From: UBA1422 sp041859095
Lineage (GTDB): Bacteria; Bacillota; Clostridia; Peptostreptococcales; Anaerovoracaceae
Direction of reading: 5' to 3'
DNA length: 64,000 nucleotides
Assembly: GCA_041859095.1 (NCBI GenBank)
Contig: JBHEKY010000011.1
Coordinates: 31,981-95,980, forward strand
Part shown: piece by piece, positions 1-7,865 of the stretch
How the letters are laid out: each line of letters begins with the position of its first letter
Position numbering within the stretch: the first letter of the stretch is position 1
The notes under the pieces: model-generated
The model's database searches: none
What the model was told of the DNA's origin: nothing
What the model saw: only the letters and a program-made list of their open reading frames with translations
Position numbers and translations under genes: made by a program

Positions 1-1125
1 AAGTATGGTATCTTGAACGAAGAATCCAATGTGCAATTCGGTGAAGGTGGAGCGGGAACCTATTCGGATGGAAAACTAACCACCGGAACCAAAGATCAAC
101 GTAACCGATTAGTACTGGAAACCCTAGTTAAGGCAGGGGCAGATTCTGAAATTCTGTACAAAAAAAAGCCACATGTTGGTACGGATATATTGAAATCAGT
201 GGTGACAAATCTTCGCAAACAAATAGAAAATAATGGAGGTACAATCCGTTTTGAGTCAAAAGTAACTGATATTCTTATCGATCATGACAAAATTAAAGGT
301 GTCGTGGTCAATGGAAAGGAAGTGATCCAGACAAACGATGTGATTTTGGCCATTGGACACAGCGCGAGAGATACTTTCCGCATGCTTCATGATAAGGGTC
401 TTATCATTGAACCAAAACCGTTTTCCCTGGGCATCCGAATCGAACATCCTCAAAAGTTGATTGATGCTTCACAATACGGTGATGCGTCCTTGGCAAACGT
501 ACTTGGTCATGCAGAATATAAATTAGTACATCACTGTCAAAATGGAAGAGGGCTCTATTCGTTTTGCATGTGTCCTGGCGGACAAGTCATCACTGCGTCC
601 TCAGAAGCGGGGGGAATCGTGGTAAACGGGATGAGTTTTCATGCCAGAGATGGCATCAATGGCAATAGCGGTATCCTGACAGATGTTAGGGTTGAAGATT
701 ATTATAAAAGTAGCCCATTGGATGGTTTGGAGTTTCAGCGAACCATTGAGGTTGCAGCCTATGCAATAAATAAAAACGAGAACAAGCCTCCTAAAACAAC
801 ATGGGGCGAGTTTCGAAAGGATCCCAATAACATACTTCGGAAATGTCTTCCATCCTTTGTGACTGAATCCCTCCTGGAAGGAATTCCTGCTTTTGGCAAA
901 AAAATAAGGGGCTTTGACAGCCCCAATGCTCAGATGACAGGTGTAGAAACTCGTAGCTCTTCTCCCATAAGGATGCCCCGAAACCAAGAATTCATGTGCA
1001 ATATCCTTGGTGTATACCCAGGCGGAGAAGGCGCCGGACATGCAGGCGGCATTGTCTCAGCAGCAGTAGACGGCATCCGCCTTGCCGAAGCCGTGGCAAC
1101 CAAAGATCGAACTGGCAAACAATAG
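1..1125 (+). CDS. FAD-dependent dehydrogenase, COG2509-type (5' end cut by window)
   Basis: The reading frame is open from base 1, so the N-terminal part (including the usual dinucleotide-binding glycine motif) lies outside the window; about 374 residues remain of a family usually near 530. The visible part has FGEGGAGTYSDGKL near its start, GHSARDTF in the middle and a C-terminal GGEGAGHAGGI segment that in this family contacts FAD. These are typical of uncharacterised NAD(FAD)-utilising dehydrogenases widespread in Firmicutes. The substrate is unknown. The gene converges on gpmI with only 4 bp between the stops and no obvious terminator hairpin between them. Confidence 0.85.
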   Translation, partial: KYGILNEESNVQFGEGGAGTYSDGKLTTGTKDQRNRLVLETLVKAGADSEILYKKKPHVGTDILKSVVTNLRKQIENNGGTIRFESKVTDILIDHDKIKGVVVNGKEVIQTNDVILAIGHSARDTFRMLHDKGLIIEPKPFSLGIRIEHPQKLIDASQYGDASLANVLGHAEYKLVHHCQNGRGLYSFCMCPGGQVITASSEAGGIVVNGMSFHARDGINGNSGILTDVRVEDYYKSSPLDGLEFQRTIEVAAYAINKNENKPPKTTWGEFRKDPNNILRKCLPSFVTESLLEGIPAFGKKIRGFDSPNAQMTGVETRSSSPIRMPRNQEFMCNILGVYPGGEGAGHAGGIVSAAVDGIRLAEAVATKDRTGKQ

Positions 1126-1129
1126 ATGC

Positions 1130-2650
1130 TTATTTCTGAAGGAGACTGGTTCCGGTCATTTCTTCAGGAATCTTAATCTTCATCAACTCCAACAAGGTGG
1201 GGGCAATATCCGCTAATTTCCCCCCACTTTTTAATTGGATAGGGTGGTTAGAGATATAAACAAGCGGAACAGGGTTTAATGAATGAGCAGTTACAACATG
1301 ATCATTTTCATCCAGCATATAGTCGGCATTCCCATGATCCGCCGTCAATAGTATCTGGCCATCGCGATTTAGTACTTCCTGAACAATTTGCGGGACACAG
1401 AGCTCCAAAGTTTCAATGGCCTTGACCGCTGCGGGCATAATACCTGTATGACCCCCCATATCAGCATTGGCAAAATTTAGGATGATAACATCGTAATAAT
1501 CTCTTTGAATTTGCTTTAGCACTTCGGTAGTGACCAAGCTTGCACTCATTTCTGGTTGCATATCGTAGGTTGCGACACTGGGTGAGGGAATTAGAATTCT
1601 ATCTTCCCCAGGGTTGGGTGTTTCTTCACCACCATTAAAAAAGAACGTGACGTGTGCATACTTTTCTGTCTCGGCGATACGAAGCTGTTTTAGTTGTTGG
1701 TTGGACAACACTTCACCAAGTGTATTTCTAATTGAATCCTGTTCAAAAGCGACCATTACATGAGGCATTTGTTCATCATACTCAGTCATACACACATAGC
1801 AAAGCTCTTTAAGTATCTTTTTTCGTCGAAATCCCTTAAATTTGGAATCAACCAACGCACGGGTGATTTCACGTGCCCGATCAGGTCTGAAATTGAACAT
1901 AATCATTCCATCCATGTTATTGATTGGGACAACAGGACCAATGGTAGTAGGGATTACAAACTCATCATTAACACTTTTCTGATAGGATGCGATGACGGCT
2001 TCAGAAGCTGTTCTCGCATGAGCTCCATCGCCCAGTACCATGGCATCATAAGCCTTCACAAGACGTTCCCAGCGCCTATCACGGTCCATGGCATAATAGC
2101 GCCCGGAAATTGTAACAATGCGCCCCAAACCGATTTTTTTTATATAGTTTTCTAACTGTTCTATATAAGTTATCGCGCTTCGTGGTGGTACATCCCGTCC
2201 ATCCAAAATTCCATGAATATATACTTTAGAGACAGATTTCGATTTCGCTAAATCAAGCAAAGCAAATAGGTGATCGATATGACTGTGAACGCCTCCGTCT
2301 GAAAGTAACCCCACAACATGAAGGGCTGTACCGTGTTGTATCACATAATCCATCACTTGATTCAATGGGCCGTTTTTTTGAAAGCGTCCACTAATAATCT
2401 CTGCTGAAATAAGTGTGTAATCCTGGTAAACAATCCTTCCGCCACCGATATTCAGATGTCCAACTTCAGAATTCCCCATTTGTCCTTCAGGAAGACCAAC
2501 TGGAGGTCCTGATGCCTGTAGGCTCGTGTGAGGAAATTGAGTCATCAGTCGATCCAACATCGGTTTCTTTGCCATAGCAATAGCGTTTCCATGAGGATTT
2601 GGATTCAGCCCGAATCCATCCATAATTAGAATCATGTTGGGTTTCTTCAT
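1130..2650 (-). CDS. gpmI: 2,3-bisphosphoglycerate-independent phosphoglycerate mutase
   Basis: Interconverts 3- and 2-phosphoglycerate in glycolysis/gluconeogenesis in the cytosol using two Mn2+ ions. At 506 residues it is normal length for the family. Visible motifs are the N-terminal metal site MDGFG (Asp11), the phospho-acceptor serine in GNSEVGH (Ser61), DGRDVPP, GRYYAMDRDRRWER and the C-terminal metal motif TADHGNAD. It is monocistronic: convergent with the FAD dehydrogenase and divergent from addA. A GAAAGG ribosome site lies about 9 nt before the ATG, and an extended -10 (TGATATAAT on the minus strand, 2688-2696) lies about 38 nt upstream. Confidence 0.97.
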   Translation of the reverse strand: MKKPNMILIMDGFGLNPNPHGNAIAMAKKPMLDRLMTQFPHTSLQASGPPVGLPEGQMGNSEVGHLNIGGGRIVYQDYTLISAEIISGRFQKNGPLNQVMDYVIQHGTALHVVGLLSDGGVHSHIDHLFALLDLAKSKSVSKVYIHGILDGRDVPPRSAITYIEQLENYIKKIGLGRIVTISGRYYAMDRDRRWERLVKAYDAMVLGDGAHARTASEAVIASYQKSVNDEFVIPTTIGPVVPINNMDGMIMFNFRPDRAREITRALVDSKFKGFRRKKILKELCYVCMTEYDEQMPHVMVAFEQDSIRNTLGEVLSNQQLKQLRIAETEKYAHVTFFFNGGEETPNPGEDRILIPSPSVATYDMQPEMSASLVTTEVLKQIQRDYYDVIILNFANADMGGHTGIMPAAVKAIETLELCVPQIVQEVLNRDGQILLTADHGNADYMLDENDHVVTAHSLNPVPLVYISNHPIQLKSGGKLADIAPTLLELMKIKIPEEMTGTSLLQK

Positions 2651-2687
2651 TGCGAACAGCCTTTCTTTTTACAAATCAATGATTCAT

Positions 2688-2696
2688 ATTATATCA
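2688..2696 (-). promoter_or_regulatory. Extended -10 promoter element of gpmI
   Basis: On the minus strand these bases read TGATATAAT, a perfect TGN-TATAAT extended -10. No good -35 is seen at 17 nt, which is common for extended -10 promoters. The element is the mirror image of the addA element at 2712-2720. Confidence 0.6.
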
Positions 2697-2711
2697 TAGG
2701 GCACACAATCA

Positions 2712-2720
2712 TGATATAAT
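2712..2720 (+). promoter_or_regulatory. Extended -10 promoter element of addA
   Basis: Reads TGATATAAT, a perfect extended -10. Transcription would start near 2727-2728, at the ATG of addA, which has no Shine-Dalgarno. The -35 position is not consensus. Confidence 0.55.
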
Positions 2721-2727
2721 TATGTAC

Positions 2728-5700
2728 ATGAAAGAGCACGATACCCAATGGACCCCAAAACAGATGGAGACCATTCAACTCAGAGAAAAAAACATTCTGG
2801 TTTCCGCTGCGGCAGGTTCTGGCAAGACCGCAGTATTGATTGAAAGAATCAAGCAGTTAATTCTATTTGACGGGGTACCGGTCGACCAACTCTTGGTGGT
2901 CACCTTCACAAAATCAGCTGCCTCAGAAATGAAAGAAAAACTGGTTCGTTCTTTAAACCATGCAGCCCGTGACAATCCCAGTCAAGCCGGGTTTCTTCGT
3001 TCACAGCTAGATTTGATTTCCCGTTCGAACATTAGTACCTTTCATTCTTTTTCTCTGGAAGTCATTCGTCGGTATTTTCATCTAATCAACTTAGATCCAG
3101 GATTTAAAGTATGTGATGAAGCGGAAGCAAAAATGATGAAAGCAGATGGGATGGAACAGACATTTGAGAGTTTGTTTGAGTCTTCTGCCCCAGATTTTCT
3201 TGAATATGTCCGTTGTTATGGTAACCCAAAAAACGAAAACGAATTAAAAAAGAACTTGATTGGGTTATATGAAAAAATAAGGAGCATCCCTGATTCATTT
3301 TTATGGCTTGAGGAAGCGGTATCTCGTCTTGATCAAACGAAAGAAGACTTCCAAAAGTCTAATATAATGGATTTTATTGTCTCATATATACAAGAAAAGT
3401 TAAAATCCGCCGAACTTGCAATGGAGCAGGCATATACTATTCTTGATGAACATGGCATACAAGGAGCAACATCCAATTGCCGCATGGATATATTGACAAT
3501 TCATAATATGCGGCAATCTATCATCCATGGTTCTTTTGAGGAAACAAGACATCTAATAACCTCGTTCAAACCGAATACCATGGTAGCTACAAAAGCCCAA
3601 AAAGAAGAGTATGCGCTAATAAAAGACCACGTAAAAGGATTTCGAGAACGTGCAAAAGACATTATTCGTAAAGAACTTCAACCCAGATTTTTTTCAGCGA
3701 CCTTGACCGACAGCGTATTTGATATGAACAAGACATATGAAAAAGGAAAGACACTTACTCGCATCCTTGAATTGTTTCACTACAATTACAGCGAAATCAA
3801 ACGCGAAAAATCACTACTGGATTTCAGCGACATTGAACATTTTACGATCGAAATTTTAAGAAACCAGGTTGCGTCCCAGGAATACAGAGAAAAATTCAAG
3901 TATATTTTTATTGATGAATACCAAGACAGTAATCTTCTGCAGGAAACCATCATTGACACCATAAAAAAGCATAATAACGTATTTATGGTAGGGGATATCA
4001 AACAAAGTATTTACAAATTCCGTTTGGCGGAGCCTGAAATATTTCAAAAGAAATATGCTCAATATAAGGATCCGGTGGTAGTTGACAGTACAAAAATTGA
4101 TTTAAACCGGAATTTCAGAAGCAAAGAACCAATTATACGGGCAGTCAACGGAATCTTTGCGAATTTGATGGAATATGATCAGGATGCTGCATTGTATCGT
4201 GGGATTCCTGACCTTGAATTTCCAGATAAATCCGTGGAATTGGTCATCGTCAACGGATTCGGTGAAATGACGGAAGATTTGGATTACAGTGATGAAACGA
4301 TTGAGGATATGAAGAGCACCGAGATGGAAGCGGTGATAGCTGCACAAATCATTAAAGATGCTCTGGGTACGCCATTTTTTGATGTCAAAGCTGGAATAGA
4401 AAGGCCTTTGCGGAAGCGTGATATCGTTATTTTAATGCATGGCATCAAGCGCAAATCTGAAACATACTTGCGCGCATTGCAAGATGTTGAAATAGAAGCA
4501 TTTATCGACGATCATTCTGGCTATTTTGATACCATAGAAATTATGAACTTCTCGGATTTGCTAAAAATTGTTGATAATGATAAGCGGGACTTACCGCTGT
4601 TGGGGGTATTGCGATTACCATTTTTCAACTTTACAGTTGATGATTTCATCGAAATCAGAAGTCAAAGCAGAGAACTTGCCTTTCACGATGCCCTTAAAAG
4701 CTATCGCATCACAGGTAGAAATACTGAGTTAATAAAGAGAATTATTGACGTTTACGCAAAAATTAAACAATGGAAAAATGAGTCGAGGTATATGCCAATC
4801 GATGAATTCTCCTGGAAATTAATGTGCGAAACCGGATACTACGCATATGTTGGCGCACTACAGGGCGGTAATCGCAGACAAGCAAATCTCAGAATTTTCG
4901 TCGAAAGAGCGAAAGCATTTCGTACAAGCGGAGATGGAAGCATTTATGGGCTTCTTCGATACATGAGTTCTTTATCTGAAAAGGAAGTTGAAACCGGTCA
5001 GGCCAGCATTGTCAGCGAAAATGACGACACCGTTCGGATTATGACTATACACAAGAGCAAAGGACTTGAATTTCCATTTGTTTTAGTAGCTTCCCTTGGC
5101 AGTCGGTTTATCCATGAAAGAATGGATAAAACAGGTGTAATGCACAAAGACTTAGGCATCGGACTTACAATGATAAACGCGGAAGAAAAATGGTATCGGC
5201 ATACCTTGCTCCAACATTCAATCATCGCAAAAAAAAGAAAAGAAGAACTTGATGAGGCGGTCAGAGTACTATATGTCGCTTTTACCAGAGCCATGGATCA
5301 ATTAGTCCTTCTTGGTCATGTTTCTGATTGGGAGAAAAACGAAATTAAATATGAATCCGGAGGAAAGTCTGAATCAAATTATCTGGGAATGATTTATCCT
5401 CATGCCGATCAAGCCGAGATAACTGTTAAGATAATAAATCGCGAAAGGATTCAGCAAAAATCAAAAGCTCAATTGAAGCATAGTGCTTCAATTGAAGAAA
5501 TAATGGTTCACTCGATGTTAACTGATTCGCGTGTGGAACAGGAAGCCAACAATTCAGACATCATCAGTAAAAGACTAGATTATCGGTATCCAAATGAAGA
5601 TGCAAAAAACAAAAAATCAAAATACTCCGTAAGTGAAATTAACAGTCAACATTCAGTGGATTTAGCGATTGTACCACCAAGATTTCTAAGCGAAAAAAAG

Positions 5701-6189
5701 GAATTTACTCCAGCAGAAATAGGCAACATCATGCATATTGTCATGGAGCATATTGACCCGAAAAGATTTCATCTTCCTGAATATCTTGATGCGTATCTGA
5801 AAGAATTGACAGACCTGGAACTCTTGTTGCCAAAAGAAGCAGAGACAGTAAATCCAGCGTGGATTCTGACATTGGCTGAAGGAGAGCTAGGAAAACGAAT
5901 GGCGCAAGCATCACAGCTCTATCGAGAAAAAGCATTTAATTTATTGCATTTCCACGAAGGGACAGAAGTGATGGTCCAAGGGGTCATTGATTGTTGGTTT
6001 GAAGAGAAGGGAAGTATTGTGCTGGTTGACTACAAAACGGGAAAAGATGGTTGGAAAATTGATGACCGATATAAGGAACAGATGCGACTATATAAAAAAG
6101 CACTGGAAACCATTCAAGGAAAACCTGTTTTATATGCATTCTTATATCTTTTTGCCGAAGGCAGGGTGCTAAAAATGGAGATTGACTAA
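2728..6189 (+). CDS. addA: ATP-dependent helicase/nuclease subunit A (AddA)
   Basis: UvrD/Rep-type helicase with a C-terminal RecB-like nuclease; in AddAB it unwinds and resects double-strand breaks. At 1153 residues it is slightly shorter than typical AddA (about 1230). Visible in order: Walker A AAAGSGKT (27-34), DEYQD box (about 395), VGDIKQSIYKFR (about 421), MTIHKSKGLEF (about 771), LYVAFTRA (about 849), and the nuclease motif VLVDYKTG (about 1098), all intact. I chose the ATG at 2728 over 2722 because MKEHDTQWTPKQ aligns with the usual AddA start. Neither ATG has a ribosome site, and the -10 box ends at 2720, so translation may be leaderless. addB, the usual upstream partner, is absent here. 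Confidence 0.95.
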   Translation: MKEHDTQWTPKQMETIQLREKNILVSAAAGSGKTAVLIERIKQLILFDGVPVDQLLVVTFTKSAASEMKEKLVRSLNHAARDNPSQAGFLRSQLDLISRSNISTFHSFSLEVIRRYFHLINLDPGFKVCDEAEAKMMKADGMEQTFESLFESSAPDFLEYVRCYGNPKNENELKKNLIGLYEKIRSIPDSFLWLEEAVSRLDQTKEDFQKSNIMDFIVSYIQEKLKSAELAMEQAYTILDEHGIQGATSNCRMDILTIHNMRQSIIHGSFEETRHLITSFKPNTMVATKAQKEEYALIKDHVKGFRERAKDIIRKELQPRFFSATLTDSVFDMNKTYEKGKTLTRILELFHYNYSEIKREKSLLDFSDIEHFTIEILRNQVASQEYREKFKYIFIDEYQDSNLLQETIIDTIKKHNNVFMVGDIKQSIYKFRLAEPEIFQKKYAQYKDPVVVDSTKIDLNRNFRSKEPIIRAVNGIFANLMEYDQDAALYRGIPDLEFPDKSVELVIVNGFGEMTEDLDYSDETIEDMKSTEMEAVIAAQIIKDALGTPFFDVKAGIERPLRKRDIVILMHGIKRKSETYLRALQDVEIEAFIDDHSGYFDTIEIMNFSDLLKIVDNDKRDLPLLGVLRLPFFNFTVDDFIEIRSQSRELAFHDALKSYRITGRNTELIKRIIDVYAKIKQWKNESRYMPIDEFSWKLMCETGYYAYVGALQGGNRRQANLRIFVERAKAFRTSGDGSIYGLLRYMSSLSEKEVETGQASIVSENDDTVRIMTIHKSKGLEFPFVLVASLGSRFIHERMDKTGVMHKDLGIGLTMINAEEKWYRHTLLQHSIIAKKRKEELDEAVRVLYVAFTRAMDQLVLLGHVSDWEKNEIKYESGGKSESNYLGMIYPHADQAEITVKIINRERIQQKSKAQLKHSASIEEIMVHSMLTDSRVEQEANNSDIISKRLDYRYPNEDAKNKKSKYSVSEINSQHSVDLAIVPPRFLSEKKEFTPAEIGNIMHIVMEHIDPKRFHLPEYLDAYLKELTDLELLLPKEAETVNPAWILTLAEGELGKRMAQASQLYREKAFNLLHFHEGTEVMVQGVIDCWFEEKGSIVLVDYKTGKDGWKIDDRYKEQMRLYKKALETIQGKPVLYAFLYLFAEGRVLKMEID
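5469..5495. repeat. Perfect 12-bp inverted repeat within addA
   Basis: TCAATTGAAGCA, a 3-nt loop TAG, then TGCTTCAATTGA. It lies in the weakly conserved linker between the AddA helicase motifs and the nuclease domain (around residues 914-922). The repeat is read in frame, and its role is unknown. Confidence 0.75.
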
Positions 6190-6227
6190 GGTGGATTTCT
6201 TCATAGCAAAATAAGAAACAACCGTAA

Positions 6228-6262
6228 TAAAAAACAGAGCAGTGGGATCCACCGCTCTGTTT
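6228..6262. terminator. Bidirectional terminator between addA and gdhA
   Basis: A hairpin at 6234-6260 has 12-nt arms (ACAGAGCAGTGG / CCACCGCTCTGT, one mismatch) and a 3-nt loop. It is flanked by an A run on the left, giving a TTTTTT tract for leftward gdhA transcripts, and by TTTT on the right for addA. Confidence 0.85.
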
Positions 6263-6290
6263 TGGTTTGTACGATTAGCAAAAGGGAATC

Positions 6291-7634
6291 TTAGAGAACG
6301 CCCTGAGCCATCATTGCTTTAGCAACCTTGAGGAATCCAGCAATGTTTGCTCCGGCAACATAGTTTCCGGGCATTCCGAATTCTTTGGATGCAGCGTCGC
6401 ATGCTTTGAAGATGTTGGTCATGATTGCATCTAATCTGCCATCAACTTCTTCAAATGTCCATTCCAATCTCTGGCTGTTCTGTGACATTTCCAGAGCGGA
6501 TACAGCTACGCCACCGGCGTTAACTGCTTTTGCAGGTCCTACAAGCATTTTGTTTTCAATCATGTATGTAACTGCTTCGTTGGAGCAAGGCATGTTAGCA
6601 CCTTCAGCAACTGCGATACAGCCATTGGCATGTAGTTTCTTAGCGTCATCAATCAAAAGTTCATTCTGAGTTGCGCAAGGAAGAGCTACGTCGCACTTAA
6701 CATCCCAGATTCTGCCTTCGCCCGCAGGAACGAATTTTGCACCTGGTTTTGCTGCTGCATATTCGGATACTCTGGCATCATTGTTTGCTGTCTTGATTTT
6801 GATCCACAGATCTGTGTCAATGCCGTTGGCATCATAAACATAACCTTTGGAGTCAGAAAGGGTAACAACGGTTGCGCCATATTCGTGAGCTTTAACTGCT
6901 GCATACTGTGCAACGTTTCCAGCGCCGGAGACTACGACAATCTTGTCTTTGAAGCTTGTTCCGTTGGCCTTCAACATTTCTCTTGTGTAGTAAACTGTAC
7001 CAAAGCCGGTAGCTTCAGTTCTAGCCAGGGATCCGCCCCAACCAATTCCTTTACCTGTGAGTACGCCTTCGAATTTGTTGGTCAGTCTCTTGTACTGTCC
7101 GAACATGAAGCCGATTTCTCTTCCGCCAACACCGATGTCGCCGGCAGGTACGTCAATGTCTGCACTGATGTACTTGGATAACTCTGTCATGAAAGCTTGG
7201 CAGAAACGCATGATTTCGTTATCTGACTTGCCTTTAGGATCAAAGTCGGAACCGCCTTTGCCGCCGCCGATGGGCAGGCCGGTCAAGCTGTTTTTGAAGA
7301 TTTGTTCAAATCCCAAGAATTTGATGATTCCAAGATAAACGGATGGGTGGAATCTGCAACCGCCTTTGTAGGGGCCCAGTGCGCTGTTGAACTGTACTCT
7401 GAATCCTCTATTGACCTGGCATTTGCCTTTGTCATCAGTCCAGGCGACTCTGAACATGATTTGTCTCTCAGGCTCGATTAATCTGTCAATCAATCCTGCT
7501 GCAACATATTCGGGATGTGCTTCCAATACAGGCTCCAAAGAAGTAAGAACTTCTTCGATTGTCTGGTGGAACTCCACTTCGCCGGGATTTCTTTTTTTCG
7601 CAATATCAATGTATTGCTGAGCGATTTTTGCCAT
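6291..7634 (-). CDS. gdhA: Glutamate dehydrogenase (GdhA, probably NADP-type)
   Basis: Reversible oxidative deamination of glutamate to 2-oxoglutarate, or ammonium assimilation in reverse. The 447 residues match the hexameric bacterial class. Visible segments are QFNSALGPYKGGCRFHP (substrate site), GLPIGGGKGGSDFDP with the catalytic-lysine region, DVPAGDIGVGGREIG, and the nucleotide-binding glycines VVSGAGNVAQYAA. Cofactor preference is inferred from overall similarity to GdhA, not from a diagnostic residue. AAGGAG lies 8 nt before the ATG. It is monocistronic with a near-consensus promoter (7690-7718) and a strong terminator, suggesting high expression. Confidence 0.96.
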   Translation of the reverse strand: MAKIAQQYIDIAKKRNPGEVEFHQTIEEVLTSLEPVLEAHPEYVAAGLIDRLIEPERQIMFRVAWTDDKGKCQVNRGFRVQFNSALGPYKGGCRFHPSVYLGIIKFLGFEQIFKNSLTGLPIGGGKGGSDFDPKGKSDNEIMRFCQAFMTELSKYISADIDVPAGDIGVGGREIGFMFGQYKRLTNKFEGVLTGKGIGWGGSLARTEATGFGTVYYTREMLKANGTSFKDKIVVVSGAGNVAQYAAVKAHEYGATVVTLSDSKGYVYDANGIDTDLWIKIKTANNDARVSEYAAAKPGAKFVPAGEGRIWDVKCDVALPCATQNELLIDDAKKLHANGCIAVAEGANMPCSNEAVTYMIENKMLVGPAKAVNAGGVAVSALEMSQNSQRLEWTFEEVDGRLDAIMTNIFKACDAASKEFGMPGNYVAGANIAGFLKVAKAMMAQGVL

Positions 7635-7689
7635 TTTTTTTCTCCTTTTTGAATATATTGATTTGATAATTTTATTCTAGTACACCGCA

Positions 7690-7718
7690 AATATACCATT
7701 ATGTTAATTTTTCGTCAA
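7690..7718 (-). promoter_or_regulatory. Promoter of gdhA
   Basis: On the minus strand TTGACG (7713-7718), a 17-nt spacer and TATATT (7690-7695). It predicts an untranslated leader of about 50 nt. Confidence 0.75.
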
Positions 7719-7725
7719 TACGAAA
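7710..7725. promoter_or_regulatory. Palindrome over the gdhA -35 (candidate operator)
   Basis: TTTCGT-CAAT-ACGAAA, a perfect 6-bp inverted repeat with a 4-nt spacer, covers the -35 hexamer of the gdhA promoter. The cognate regulator is unknown. Confidence 0.45.
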
Positions 7726-7807
7726 GTAGTCGAAAATGTATATATACTTATAAAGTTGTAATTTTCAGAAAAGTGTAAACTTGGATTGCATACAATTCAT
7801 GTTCAAC

Positions 7808-7837
7808 TTGCACTAAGATTCCATCTTAATGTATAAT
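7808..7837 (+). promoter_or_regulatory. Promoter of mgtE
   Basis: TTGCAC (7808-7813), an 18-nt spacer and TATAAT (7832-7837). The predicted leader is only about 22 nt, so there is no room for a riboswitch downstream of it. Confidence 0.6.
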
Positions 7838-7865
7838 GAATGATTAGAGGAAAGGAGGAGTTGTC

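Noticed and set aside
601..1041. Antisense reading frames of 60-150 codons within known genes
   Set aside because: They lie fully inside well-recognised genes on the other strand, lack ribosome sites and encode no recognisable domains.
7635..7865. Mg2+ riboswitch (M-box or similar) upstream of mgtE
   Set aside because: The promoter at 7808-7837 leaves only about a 20-nt leader, and I see none of the conserved M-box elements in the 230-bp gap.
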